Positions 27,568 to 36,654 of a stretch of DNA of 64,000 nt are shown piece after piece. A program made the position numbers and the translations under genes. The notes beneath the pieces are model-generated. The model made no database searches. It had not been told where the DNA came from and was given only the letters and a program-made list of their open reading frames with translations. Origin of the DNA: Pseudomonas sp. GTDB lineage: Bacteria > Pseudomonadota > Gammaproteobacteria > Pseudomonadales > Pseudomonadaceae. Location: NCBI RefSeq assembly GCF_028293835.1, contig NZ_JAQGNX010000016.1, positions 1 through 64,000 on the forward strand. The letters are read 5' to 3'. Positions within the stretch are counted from its first letter, which is position 1. The number at the start of each line of letters is the position of its first letter.

Positions 27568-28863
27568 ATGACAGTTGAAAGAATAGAAATAGACACGCTT
27601 GTTGTTGGCGCCGGTCAGGCTGGCGTAGCGATGAGCGAGCATCTGAGCAAACTCGGGGTGCCGCACCTTGTGCTTGAGCGCAGTCGTATCGCCGAACGCT
27701 GGCGCACAGAGCGGTGGGACTCGCTGGTTGCCAACGGTCCCGCCTGGCACGATCGTTTTCCGGGCCTGGAATTCGATGACGTCAGCCCCGATGGATTCGC
27801 CCCGAAAGAACGGGTGGCGGATTATTTCGAAGCCTACGCGAAGAAATTCAACGCCCCCGTCCGCACCGGTATTGAAGTGAAAAGCGTAGTGCGCAATGTC
27901 GGCCGGCCAGGCTTCACGGTTGAAACCTCTGAAGGCGTGATTGAGGCCAACCGCGTGGTGGCGGCAACCGGGCCATTCCAGCGGCCGGTTATCCCGTCGA
28001 TCGCACCGAAAGATGAGCGGTTCACACAAATCCACTCTGCCCAATACCGTAACCCGGCGCAGCTACCCGAGGGCGCCGTTTTGGTGGTGGGTGCCGGATC
28101 GTCGGGGGTGCAAATTGCGGATGAGTTGCAGCGTGCCGGCAAGCAGGTTTACCTATCGGTTGGACCGCATGATCGTCCACCGCGCGCTTATCGCAACCGG
28201 GATTTCTGCTGGTGGCTGGGTGTCCTTGGGGAATGGGATGCGGCGGCCGCAAAGGCGGGCAGAGAACACGTCACCATCGCCGTCAGCGGAGCCCATGGCG
28301 GACGTACCGTTGATTTTCGGGGGCTTGCCCACCGGGGAATGACGCTGGTGGGTCTGACCCAGTCGTTCGATGGCACGGTGGTGACCTTTCAACCGGACCT
28401 GGCAGGCAACCTCGCTCGCGGCGATGAAAATTACCTGTCGCTACTGAACGCCGCTGACGCCTATATCGAGCGCAACGGGCTTGACCTTCCGCAAGAACCT
28501 GAAGCGCGCATTACCTTCCCCGATCCGCAGTGTGTGACCCAGCCTATTCTTGAGCTTGATCTGGCCGAAGCGGGCGTTACCTCAATCATCTGGGCAACCG
28601 GTTTTTCAGTCGATTATAGCTGGCTGAAGGTCGACGCTTTCGACACGAACGGCAAGCCGCAGCACCAGCGAGGCGTTTCCAGCGAGTCGGGAGTCTATTT
28701 CCTGGGCCTGCCTTGGCAGTCGCGTCGTGGCTCTTCGTTCATCTGGGGCGTCTGGCACGATGCCAAGCATGTTGCTGACCACATCGCCACGCAGCGTAAA
28801 TACCTCGCCTATCGTGATGCCTCGCAACTGCAAAAAGGCCTGTCTGAACCGGTCATTGGCTAA
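27568..28863 (+). CDS. Flavin-containing monooxygenase-like oxidoreductase
   Basis: A 431-residue FAD/NADP-binding protein of the flavin monooxygenase / CzcO type. FAD fingerprint VVGAGQAGVAMSEHL at residues 12-26, NADP fingerprint VVGAGSSGVQIADELQRAGK near residue 172, and the linking WRTERWDSL and ATGPFQRPV blocks are present; IIWATGFSVDYSWL close to the C-terminus is the usual ATG-type motif. Group B monooxygenases oxygenate amines, sulfides or ketones. The stop overlaps the next start (TAATG), so it is coupled to the deacetylase gene. Substrate unknown; an acylated amine is plausible given the neighbour. Confidence 0.85.
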   Translation: MTVERIEIDTLVVGAGQAGVAMSEHLSKLGVPHLVLERSRIAERWRTERWDSLVANGPAWHDRFPGLEFDDVSPDGFAPKERVADYFEAYAKKFNAPVRTGIEVKSVVRNVGRPGFTVETSEGVIEANRVVAATGPFQRPVIPSIAPKDERFTQIHSAQYRNPAQLPEGAVLVVGAGSSGVQIADELQRAGKQVYLSVGPHDRPPRAYRNRDFCWWLGVLGEWDAAAAKAGREHVTIAVSGAHGGRTVDFRGLAHRGMTLVGLTQSFDGTVVTFQPDLAGNLARGDENYLSLLNAADAYIERNGLDLPQEPEARITFPDPQCVTQPILELDLAEAGVTSIIWATGFSVDYSWLKVDAFDTNGKPQHQRGVSSESGVYFLGLPWQSRRGSSFIWGVWHDAKHVADHIATQRKYLAYRDASQLQKGLSEPVIG

Positions 28864-29975
28864 TGGGCCAGCGCACAGGGTTTTTTTTCGACGAACGTTG
28901 TTTCTGGCATGCGGCCGGTTTGCATAGCCTGGTATTGCCGGTGGGTGGCTGGTTACAGCCGCCCAGCGGTTCCGGCCATGCCGAATCGGCCGAAAGTAAG
29001 CGTCGCTTGAAGTGCCTGATGGATGTCTCCGGACTCAGCGATCATTTGCGTTTGTCCAGCGCTCCAATGGCCAGCGAAGTCGATTTGTTGCGGGTACACC
29101 CCGAACATTACTTGCAACGGTTCAAGGCCATGAGCGATGCCGGGCATGGCGAGTTGGGTGAAGAAGCCAGCGTGGGACCGGGGACGTTTGAGATCGCCAG
29201 ACAATCGGCAGGTCTGGCCATCGCTGCCGTCGATGCGGTGCTAACGGGTCAAGTGAACAATGCTTATGCGCTGTCACGCCCTCCGGGGCATCACTGCCTG
29301 GCGGACAAGGCCATGGGCTTTTGCTACCTGGCGAATATCGCCATCGCAGTGGAAACCGCCATCGCCCGGCATGGGATAGAGCGCGTCGCGGTGCTGGACT
29401 GGGACGTGCACCACGGCAACGGCACGCAATCGATTTTCTATGGGCGCAAGGACGTGATGACCCTGTCGATTCATCAAGAGGGTTGCTTTCCGGTTGGCTA
29501 TGGCGGCAGTGAGGACATTGGCGAAGGTGCAGGGCGGGGGTTCAATCTCAACCTGCCTCTGTACCCAGGTGGCGGCGATGACGCTTATCGTTATGCCATG
29601 GACACGGTGATTGTTCCGGCGCTAGAGCGCTTTCGCCCGGACCTGATCGTGGTCGCCTGTGGTTTCGATGCCAACGGTGTCGATCCCCTGGCCCGCATGC
29701 TGTTGCACAGCGAGTCTTTTCGCACAATGACCGCTATCGTCCGCCAGGCCGCCGAAGTTTTGTGTGGTGGTCGGCTGGTGCTGGTGCATGAAGGCGGATA
29801 CGCCGAAAGCTATGTGCCGTTTTGTGGGCATGCGGTGATCGAGGAACTGGCCGGGGTGCGCACGGAAGTGATCGACCCCTTCCTGTCGATGCTTGAAGGG
29901 CAGCAGCCAACAGCAGGGTTTCGCAGATTCCAGCGTGAGGCGATTGACCGGATGGCGCTGAGGTTGCTGAGTTAG
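28863..29975 (+). CDS. Class II histone deacetylase / acetylpolyamine amidohydrolase family
   Basis: A 370-residue zinc amidohydrolase of the arginase-deacetylase fold. RPPGHHCLADKAMGFCYLAN provides the tandem His pair and the following GFCY, DWDVHHGNGTQ the Asp and His zinc ligands, ACGFDANGVDPLARM the second Asp, and HEGGY the tyrosine that stabilises the intermediate. Bacterial members deacetylate acetylpolyamines or other acyl amides rather than histones. Translationally coupled to the flavin monooxygenase. Together with the SpuC-like aminotransferase this points to breakdown of acylated amines. Confidence 0.9.
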   Translation: MGQRTGFFFDERCFWHAAGLHSLVLPVGGWLQPPSGSGHAESAESKRRLKCLMDVSGLSDHLRLSSAPMASEVDLLRVHPEHYLQRFKAMSDAGHGELGEEASVGPGTFEIARQSAGLAIAAVDAVLTGQVNNAYALSRPPGHHCLADKAMGFCYLANIAIAVETAIARHGIERVAVLDWDVHHGNGTQSIFYGRKDVMTLSIHQEGCFPVGYGGSEDIGEGAGRGFNLNLPLYPGGGDDAYRYAMDTVIVPALERFRPDLIVVACGFDANGVDPLARMLLHSESFRTMTAIVRQAAEVLCGGRLVLVHEGGYAESYVPFCGHAVIEELAGVRTEVIDPFLSMLEGQQPTAGFRRFQREAIDRMALRLLS

Positions 29976-30026
29976 CGATAGGAGATGCGCAACGCTTAAC
30001 TGCTTGGATTTATCTGGTTTTAGATT

Positions 30027-30152
30027 GTAGGAGCGCGCTTGCCCGCGATCGACTGCGAAGCAGTCGTAGCATTGGCGGCGCCGTTCTTTCAGTTGGAAAT
30101 GAGGTAGGCATTGGGACCGCTTCGCGATCCATCGCGGGCAAGCGCGCTCCTA
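30027..30152. repeat. REP doublet, family 2 (GAGCGCGCTTGCCCGCGAT type)
   Basis: GTAGGAGCGCGCTTGCCCGC at 30027 onward is matched in inverse orientation by GCGGGCAAGCGCGCTCCTA ending at 30152, with about 80 bases of other sequence between that include a smaller palindrome (ACTGCGAAGCAGT). This is a REPIN-like pair in an intergenic gap. The same head recurs at 61884-62014. Confidence 0.8.
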
Positions 30153-30198
30153 TCCGGGTCCAGGGAACAGCACAATAACTGAGGCGTGTTTGATTCAT

Positions 30199-31929
30199 TT
30201 AGCCGCGCTGCAAGGGCGGGGTGCGTGGCGGGATCAGGCGCCTGGGTTCCGTTGACTCGAATGCCGCAGCAAAGCGGAGCAGGGCGGAGTCATCGTAGGC
30301 GCGCCCGGCGAATGTCAATCCGGCGGGCATGCCGATGTCCGGCATGATCCCCATGGGCACGGTGACCGTGGGAACACCCAAGTGCCGAATGGCAAGATTG
30401 CCGTTGGCGACCCAGACACCGTTGCTCCATGCGATGTCCGCAGACGCCGGATCTACATCAGCGTTTGCCGGGCCTACGTCGGCGACCGTCGGGAATATCA
30501 CCGCGTCGAGCCCCAGCCGATCCATCCAGTCCTCAAGGTCAATTCGACGGGTTTTTTCAAGCCCGCGTAATCCGTCAGGTAGCGTGGCGATCCGGTCCCA
30601 GGGTGTAATACCTCGCTGGGCCATTTTCACGTACTCGTCCATGCCAGCGGCTAGGTCATCTTCGCGGTTGGGTAGCGTTCCAGGGTCGTGGGGAAAAATC
30701 AGCGGTCCGTCCACGTCCACCAGACGATTCAATGCCGGATCGCCGTTGGCCCGAAGGAAATCATCGAACGCCCATGCGGTCAGGTCCCACAACTCATGGT
30801 GCAAGAACTCTTTGGAAACCAGGCCCCGGGTAAACACCGTTGGCGCACCAGGACGATCACCTTCGCAATTGGAGACCAGCGGGAAATCCACTTCGACAAC
30901 GTTGGCTCCTGCGGCTTCGAGCGCCTTGCGGGCCTGCTCCCAGAGCCCAATCATGGAAGGCCGGGTGATGATTCGCTGCCCCGTCGGACCGCCGATGCCA
31001 GGTGCATCACTGGTGCCCGCCTCGGGGTCCGCGTTGATGTACATACGGGGAACGCCGAAGCGTTTGCCGGCGAGCGCCTCGCTAGTGGCGGCCAGCGTTG
31101 GATATGAGGCGGGACGGACAGCGGCGACACTTGGAACAGGCACCCAAGGTTGCATCCGCCACAGGTCGCCTCGGGTGTCCGGATCATCCGCCACGATCAC
31201 GTCCAGCACCTCAAGGAGGTCGGCCATGGTCCTGGCATACGGCACGACAACGTCCATTGTCGGTGTTAGCGGCCAGTTCCCGCGCACCGAAATCAGCCCT
31301 CGCGACGGGGTGTAAGCGCACAGGCCGTTGTTCGATGCAGGGCCTCTTCCGCTCGACCAGGTTTCTTCAGCGAGGCCAAATGCCGCGAAACTGGCTGCCG
31401 TGGCAGTGCCTGCGCCATTGGATGAGCCCGATGCAAAGGGAGCAGTGAGGTAGTCACCGTTGTAGGGACTTTCCGCGCGGCCATACACCCCGCGCTGCAT
31501 GCCGCCATTCGCCATGGGCGGCATATTGGTCTTGCCCAGACAGATCGCTCCGCCGGCGCGAAGCCGTTCGATGGTGAACGCATCGCGATACGCAGTGAGG
31601 TTCTTGAAGGCGGGACTGCCAGACGCAGCAGTGAGGCCCTTCACCAGGTAACTGTCCTTGGCCGTGTAAGGAATGCCATCCAGCGGGCCGAGCGTCTCGC
31701 CCATGGACCGGCGGGTATCGGAAGCGTGCGCCTCCTTAAGCACGTCGGGGTTGCGAACCACTACCGCATTGAGGGCGGTGGGGGTGCCGGGCCGATCGTA
31801 GGCATCGATTCGGGCGAGGTAGGCCTGGACAAGCTCAACGGCGGTTGTCTGGCCAGATTCGAGCGCAGCACGCAACTGGGCGATGGAAACCTCGGTGACC
31901 TCAAACATGTATCTCGAATCGGCTCTCAT
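30199..31929 (-). CDS. Amidase-signature family hydrolase
   Basis: A 576-residue amidase-signature enzyme (Ser-Ser-Lys hydrolase). The catalytic Lys is in GIPYTAKDSYLVKG, the first Ser in the Gly/Ser loop FASGSSNGAGTATAASFAAF, and the nucleophile region reads EETWSSGRGPASNN where most members have DTGGSIR; this variant is coherent with the flanking family sequence. It hydrolyses an amide, substrate unknown. No signal peptide. ATG 31929 or 31908 may be the start; both have weak ribosome sites. Alone, between two REP elements, and not obviously in an operon. Confidence 0.82.
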   Translation of the reverse strand: MRADSRYMFEVTEVSIAQLRAALESGQTTAVELVQAYLARIDAYDRPGTPTALNAVVVRNPDVLKEAHASDTRRSMGETLGPLDGIPYTAKDSYLVKGLTAASGSPAFKNLTAYRDAFTIERLRAGGAICLGKTNMPPMANGGMQRGVYGRAESPYNGDYLTAPFASGSSNGAGTATAASFAAFGLAEETWSSGRGPASNNGLCAYTPSRGLISVRGNWPLTPTMDVVVPYARTMADLLEVLDVIVADDPDTRGDLWRMQPWVPVPSVAAVRPASYPTLAATSEALAGKRFGVPRMYINADPEAGTSDAPGIGGPTGQRIITRPSMIGLWEQARKALEAAGANVVEVDFPLVSNCEGDRPGAPTVFTRGLVSKEFLHHELWDLTAWAFDDFLRANGDPALNRLVDVDGPLIFPHDPGTLPNREDDLAAGMDEYVKMAQRGITPWDRIATLPDGLRGLEKTRRIDLEDWMDRLGLDAVIFPTVADVGPANADVDPASADIAWSNGVWVANGNLAIRHLGVPTVTVPMGIMPDIGMPAGLTFAGRAYDDSALLRFAAAFESTEPRRLIPPRTPPLQRG

Positions 31930-31999
31930 ATCAGTCCCGGTTGAATGGCTTTATGTCGTTGAGAAGGGAGTGTAACAAGTTGGTGGTCGTTCAGTTCTC

Positions 32000-32091
32000 T
32001 GTAGGCGCCAACGTGTTGGCGATAGATCAAGCGGCGCGGTGTATCTGAAACACCGCGGTGCTGCTTATATCGCCAAGGAGTTGGCTCCTAC
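32000..32091. repeat. REP doublet, family 1
   Basis: GTAGGCGCCAACGTGTTGGCG from 32001 is matched by CGCCAAGGAGTTGGCTCCTAC ending at 32091. A second stem lies inside (GCGGCGCGGTGT ... AACACCGCGGTGCTGC). It is in the gap between the amidase start and the epimerase stop. Confidence 0.75.
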
Positions 32092-32120
32092 GGGTGTTGG
32101 GGGATTTATAGATTACCTGA

Positions 32121-33011
32121 TCATGCAAAATAACCCGGCTGGTCAATATCAACGATCAGCCCTCGGTGCGTCGGCTGCCAACCCAGCAGCGCTTTGGTGC
32201 GCTCGCTTGAGGTCGGACTGTTCATGCCAGCGAACAGCGTGAACCAACCGAAATGCTCCGCAGCCTCCTCGGGCGTCTTGCTGATCACTGGAAGGTTCAG
32301 ACGGCGACCGATTACTTCGGCGATGGCCTTGAACGGCACACCTTCTTCGCCGATGGCGTGGTAGCGGACACCGCTGGCGGCATGTTCGAGGGCGAGCCGA
32401 TAAAGGCGTGCGGCGTCGAGCCGATGCACTGCGGGCCAGCGATTGAGCCCGTCACCCGTGTAGCATGCGGCACCACTCTTGCGGGCGAGGCCGATCAGGA
32501 TCGGCACGAAGCCGTGATCACCTTCACCGTGTACTGAAGGCGCAAGGCGTACCACCGAGGCGCATACCCCGCGCGCGACCAGAGCGGCGGCCGCGGCTTC
32601 CGATGCGCGGGGGTACGTGGAAGAAACGGCATGGGCAGCATCTTCCTCGGTGGCCAAACGCCCCGGCGCCAGCAACGCAACTCCCGAAGTGACCAGCACA
32701 GGACGATCGGAACCCACCAGTGCATCGCCTAGCGCGTCGATGGCACGCCGGTCCAGCTCGCAGTTTTCCGCGAATCTCGAGAAGTCGTGATTGAAGGCGG
32801 TATGAATCACGCCATCACAAGCCGCTGCGCCGCTGCGTAAGCTGTCCAAATCTTCCAGCGAGCCATGATGAACCTGTGCGCCCATTGCGCTAAGGGCTTC
32901 GGCGCCAGACTTGGATCGAGTCAACCCCAGCACCTGGTGGCCTTCATTGAGCAATTCCTGCACCACCGCAGAGCCGACAAAGCCAGTTGCTCCAGTGACA
33001 AAGACACGCAT
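32121..33011 (-). CDS. NAD(P)-dependent epimerase/dehydratase (extended SDR)
   Basis: A 296-residue extended short-chain dehydrogenase. The Rossmann motif [17 protein letters not shown] at the N-terminus has the extended-SDR TGxxGxxG form. The usual YxxxK is replaced around [12 protein letters not shown], where Tyr is present but the Lys four residues later is Glu or Ala by simple reading, so it may be an atypical (NmrA-like or binding) member. Divergent from the AraC gene, a common arrangement for SDR plus regulator. Substrate unknown. Confidence 0.8.
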   Translation of the reverse strand: MRVFVTGATGFVGSAVVQELLNEGHQVLGLTRSKSGAEALSAMGAQVHHGSLEDLDSLRSGAAACDGVIHTAFNHDFSRFAENCELDRRAIDALGDALVGSDRPVLVTSGVALLAPGRLATEEDAAHAVSSTYPRASEAAAAALVARGVCASVVRLAPSVHGEGDHGFVPILIGLARKSGAACYTGDGLNRWPAVHRLDAARLYRLALEHAASGVRYHAIGEEGVPFKAIAEVIGRRLNLPVISKTPEEAAEHFGWFTLFAGMNSPTSSERTKALLGWQPTHRGLIVDIDQPGYFA

Positions 33012-33135
33012 AGCGACATCCTTTCTAGTTGTTGGTAACCATTAGTTGATGACCGATGCCAGATTTTAGAGGTGCCATTGGGAACGAACTATGCGCTATC
33101 GTTCGTTTTATCTTTGTGATCGTTCGGAATTTGCC

Positions 33136-34064
33136 ATGGACCCGCTCTCAGACGTGCTCTCGCTGCTCAAACTTCACAGCTACATGTCCGGAGGATTTGA
33201 CTGTGGGGGAGAGTGGTCGTTGGGCTTTGGCCAACATGCTGGCATTAAGGTGTATGCGGCAGTCTCCGGCGAGTGTTGGCTGTCAGTAAAAGGCGTTTCC
33301 GATCCAGTGCGCGTAGTGGCAGGGGATTGTTTTTTGCTGCCCAGAGGCTTGCCTTTCTGCCTGGCAAGCGACTTGGCGCTGAAGCCCCTTGATGCTATGA
33401 CGATATTTCCAGCGAAGCGCAAAGGCGGTATTAGCACCTACCAAGGGGGCGGCAATTTTTTTAGTGTGGGTGGTCATTTCGCGCTTACCGGCGAGTACGC
33501 CAGCACTCTTTCAGGAATGCTGCCGCCCATCGTGCACATCCGCAATGAACCTGACAAAGCGGCGCTGCGCTGGTCCGTGGAGCGCATGCGGCAAGAACTG
33601 CGCGAGCCTCAGCCGGGCGGCTTTCTGATCGCACAACAACTGGCGACCATGCTGCTGGTTCAAGCCCTGCGCTTGCATTTGGAAGACGGTTTGAACAGTG
33701 GCGTCGGCTGGCTGTTCGCCTTGGCGGACAAACAAATGGCGGCGGCACTCAACGCCATGCACAACGACCTGGCCGCGCCCTGGACCCTGCAATCGCTGGC
33801 GCAGCGCGCCGGTATGTCGCGCACCAGCTTCACGCTGAAATTCAAGGAAAGGTCGGGGTGTCGGCCATTGAGTACCTGACCCGTTGGCGAATGACCGTGG
33901 CGGGGGACAGGTTGGTCAATTCTCAAGGGTCTGTGTCGGCCATCGCGCTCGCCCTTGGGTATGAATCCGAAAGTGCCTTCAGTACGGCCTTCAAAAGGGT
34001 GAAAGGTTGTTCCCCGCGTCAGTACGGGCGGGAGGGCAAAGTGGTTGGTCATGCGGATCATTGA
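33136..34064 (+). pseudogene. AraC-family regulator with a frameshift near its C-terminus
   Basis: The first frame from ATG 33136 (MDPLSDVLSLLKLHSYMSGG) encodes a cupin-type ligand domain and the first half of the HTH domain (WTLQSLAQRAGMSRTSFTLKFKE), then ends out of register at 33879. The rest of the HTH (VSAIEYLTRWRMTVAGDRL, IALALGYESESAFSTAFKR) is in another frame from about 33856 to 34064. A single base missing in GAAAGGTCGG around 33850-33856 joins the halves. Either a real inactivating mutation or a sequencing error. Divergent from the epimerase, which it would regulate; if broken, the second HTH helix pair is lost. Confidence 0.85.
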
Positions 34065-34076
34065 TGTGTAGGTGCA

Positions 34077-34153
34077 GACGTGTTGGCGAATTAGGCGGCG
34101 CGGTGTATCAGGCAGATCGCGTCAAGCTTTCCGCCAATACGTCAGCGCCTACG
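34077..34153. repeat. REP doublet, family 1, degraded
   Basis: TGTAGGTGCAGACGTGTTGGCG (first 20 bases shown apart from its end) at 34077 onward pairs with CGCCAATACGTCAGCGCCTA ending by 34152, with mismatches. It lies between the broken AraC gene and the binding-protein gene. Confidence 0.6.
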
Positions 34154-34174
34154 AAACCTCCATTGCAGTACCCA

Positions 34175-34963
34175 TCAAAAATCGGCGGGAAGCGTCTCTT
34201 TCAGCCATTGTTCCGACAGCTTGTTCAACGTCCCGTCAGCCTTGGCGGAGGCGATGATGGCGTTGATTTTTTCCTTGAGTGCGGTTTCATCCTTGGCAAT
34301 ACCCACGTAGCAACCCGAGTCTTTGAGTTTGAACTTGAGCAGCGGTGGTCGATGGGGATTCTTCTCGGCAATCACAGCCATGGTGGAGTTGCCGCTGGCA
34401 ATCAGTTCGACCTGATTGGCAAGGAAGGCGGCGATGGTGGTGTTGTTGTCTTCGAAGCGTTTGATCTTGGTGCCCGGCGGCGCAACCCTGGAGGTTTCGA
34501 TATCTTCCAGGGCGCCACGAGTCAGGCCCACCGACTTGCCGTCCAGGTCTGCGGGTTTGCTGACTTCGACTTCTTTTGGCCCATAGATGCCCATGTAGAA
34601 AGGCGCGTACTTGCTGCTGAAGCCGATGACCTCTTCCCGCTCAGGGGTTTTGCCAAGGCTGGAAATGACCAGATCGACCTTGCCCGTGGTCAGGAATGGA
34701 ATACGGTTGGGCGAGCCTACCGGGGTCAGGGCGAGCTTGACGCCGAGCTTGTCAGCAATGAGTTGAGCCATGTCGATATCCAGACCACGGGGCTTCATGT
34801 CGGGACCTACCGATCCAAAGGGCGGGAAGTCTTGCGGCACGGCCACTCGCAACACGCCCCTGTCGGTAATATCGGACAGCCCGTCAGCGTTGGCGAAAGG
34901 CATGGCCGCACAGGCAACACCGGCAAATACAACACTCAACAGACAACGACAAAATAGGGTCAT
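34175..34963 (-). CDS. Solute-binding protein, polar amino-acid ABC type (orphan)
   Basis: A 262-residue periplasmic binding protein (SBP family 3). Signal peptide MTLFCRCLLSVVFAGVACA with cleavage near PFANA; mature start DITDRGVLRVAVPQDFPPFG and GLDIDMAQLIADKLG are the family start, ISSLGKTPEREEVIGFS the lobe-crossing motif, and KSVGLTRGALEDIE a second-lobe motif. ATG 34963 (after GAGAGAAG) is preferred to the one at 34978. No permease or ATPase gene accompanies it, so it must use another importer or have a sensory role. It follows the UPF0303 gene by 23 bases on the same strand. Confidence 0.85.
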   Translation of the reverse strand: MTLFCRCLLSVVFAGVACAAMPFANADGLSDITDRGVLRVAVPQDFPPFGSVGPDMKPRGLDIDMAQLIADKLGVKLALTPVGSPNRIPFLTTGKVDLVISSLGKTPEREEVIGFSSKYAPFYMGIYGPKEVEVSKPADLDGKSVGLTRGALEDIETSRVAPPGTKIKRFEDNNTTIAAFLANQVELIASGNSTMAVIAEKNPHRPPLLKFKLKDSGCYVGIAKDETALKEKINAIIASAKADGTLNKLSEQWLKETLPADF

Positions 34964-34986
34964 GGCTTCTCTCTTCACAAAGATAA

Positions 34987-35481
34987 TTAGCTTTCGAGGG
35001 CAACTAAGCCGGGGTCAACACCGCACATGCGCGCCAGTACTTGAACCACCATCGCATGGTCCTCGCGCTGCGGCAGCCCGGAAACGGTGACGGCGCCGAT
35101 GCACCCCATGCCTTTGACTGATAAGGGGAAGCTGCCGCCATGGTCGGCGTAATCGCGCGGGGGCAAACCCATCAAGCCTTCTAAGGAATCGCCCTTGAGG
35201 GCAAAAGACCGGCCTACGCCGTACGAGCTGAGCTCCATCAGTTCGACGACATTTCGCTTGCGCCGTGCCCAGTCAGTATTGATGGCAGAGGTACCCGGCA
35301 TGGCATAGAAAAACACGGTTTCCCTGGCCAGCCTGACTTCTATGGTGACTGACACCCCTTTGTCTTCGCAGGCTCTTTTCAAGCTGATTCCCAGCTCCCA
35401 GGCCATGGCTTTGTCGAAGCGGGTAAATATCAGGGTTTGTTCTTGAAAAGCGATGCGTTGCAGGTCTTTTTGTATGTCCAT
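34987..35481 (-). CDS. UPF0303 / heme-degrading domain (HbpS/GlcG-like) protein
   Basis: A 164-residue protein of the UPF0303 family (GlcG/HbpS-like fold). LIFTRFDKAMAWELGISLKR at the N-terminus and GSFPLSVKGMGCIGAVTVSGLPQREDH in the C-terminal half are the conserved blocks. Members are called heme-degrading domain proteins by homology, but the function of UPF0303 is not settled. Same strand as, and just upstream of, the orphan binding protein, so probably co-transcribed. Confidence 0.82.
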   Translation of the reverse strand: MDIQKDLQRIAFQEQTLIFTRFDKAMAWELGISLKRACEDKGVSVTIEVRLARETVFFYAMPGTSAINTDWARRKRNVVELMELSSYGVGRSFALKGDSLEGLMGLPPRDYADHGGSFPLSVKGMGCIGAVTVSGLPQREDHAMVVQVLARMCGVDPGLVALES

Positions 35482-35651
35482 ATTCTCTTATCCATACCCG
35501 TCGGTCGTTAGATTAGATACCGACCTTTATCGTGTATTCCACTCGAGTCGTCGAGTGTATTCGTGCCCTCCGTCGAGATTTCCACAGGTTGTTGTGTTAT
35601 TCGCCCTGTTGAAGCCGTCGCGACTCGGCTCATCCTTGGCCAACACGCTGG

Positions 35652-36554
35652 CTACAGGGCGGCAGCCTTTATAAAATCCACAAATGCCCGCAGCGGGGAA
35701 GGCAGGTAGCTTCGTCCCGGGTAGTAGAGAAACGGCCCGGTAAAGATCTGCCACCACGGCTCCAGTACCGGTTCGAGTGCACCGCTGTCCAGATAAGGTC
35801 GCAGCCAATCTTCGAACAAGTAGACGATGCCCAGGCCATCTATCGCGGCCTGTACCGCCAAGTCCACGGCGCCTCCAACCCTGACGATCAACGGACCCGT
35901 GGGGTCGACGCGGACGGTTTCGTCGCCACGCTCGTATTCCCAAAGCGGCATGGCGCCACTGGGGAACTTACCTCGCAGGCAGGCGTGTTCGAGCAGGTCT
36001 CTTGGGTGTTCGGGTCGGCCCCTGGCCTCCAGGTAGGCGGGAGATGCAGCCGTAGCGAAGCGTTGAAAACGTGGGCCGATGGGCACTGCGATCATGTCTT
36101 GCTCGAGGCGCTCGTCGTAGCGAATACCTGCATCACAACCCGCAGCCAGCATGTCGACGAAGCTCTCTTCAGCGACCACCTCCAGGCGGATGTCGGGGTA
36201 GGTCTGCAGGAAGGGCGTAATGATCGACGGCAGCACCAGCCGTGCGGCACTGACAGGCACGTTCAGTTTGAGGGTGCCCGAAGGCCGGTCGCGAAAGTCG
36301 TTAACCACGTCCAGTGCAGACTCAACTTCGCCCAGCGCGGGCACGATGCGCTCCATCAATCGCGCGCCGGCCTCGGTCGGCGCCACGCTGCGGGTGGTGC
36401 GATTCAGCAGGCGCACGCCGAGCCTGGCTTCAATACGCCGGATGGCATCGCTAAGGCTTGAGGCTGATCTGCCGCTCGCTCGGCCTCCTTCGCGAAAACC
36501 GCCAGCGTTTACCACGGCCACAAAGGCCAATAAGTCTTGAATATCAGTTGCCAT
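35652..36554 (-). CDS. LysR-family transcriptional regulator
   Basis: A 300-residue LysR regulator with HTH at residues 5-62 (DLLAFVAVVNAGGFREGGRA, SGRSASSLSDAIRRIEARLG, VRLLNRTTRSVAPTEAG) and an effector domain that begins GTLKLNVPVSAARLVLP. This is the DsdC/PA-type subgroup that commonly regulates a neighbouring oxidoreductase; the divergent aldo/keto reductase starts 101 bases away and is its likely target. Confidence 0.9.
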   Translation of the reverse strand: MATDIQDLLAFVAVVNAGGFREGGRASGRSASSLSDAIRRIEARLGVRLLNRTTRSVAPTEAGARLMERIVPALGEVESALDVVNDFRDRPSGTLKLNVPVSAARLVLPSIITPFLQTYPDIRLEVVAEESFVDMLAAGCDAGIRYDERLEQDMIAVPIGPRFQRFATAASPAYLEARGRPEHPRDLLEHACLRGKFPSGAMPLWEYERGDETVRVDPTGPLIVRVGGAVDLAVQAAIDGLGIVYLFEDWLRPYLDSGALEPVLEPWWQIFTGPFLYYPGRSYLPSPLRAFVDFIKAAAL

Positions 36555-36654
36555 TGTTCGGCCTCCCGTACAGCCTGTGCCGATTGCACCTGATTATCAG
36601 TGGAGTGGTCAATGTTTATAGTGGGCCTACATACATCAGTCAGGGGCACACGAG

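Noticed and set aside
34007-34957. 316-codon plus-strand frame opposite the orphan binding-protein gene
   Set aside because: Antisense of a clear periplasmic binding protein; the predicted protein has no domain character.
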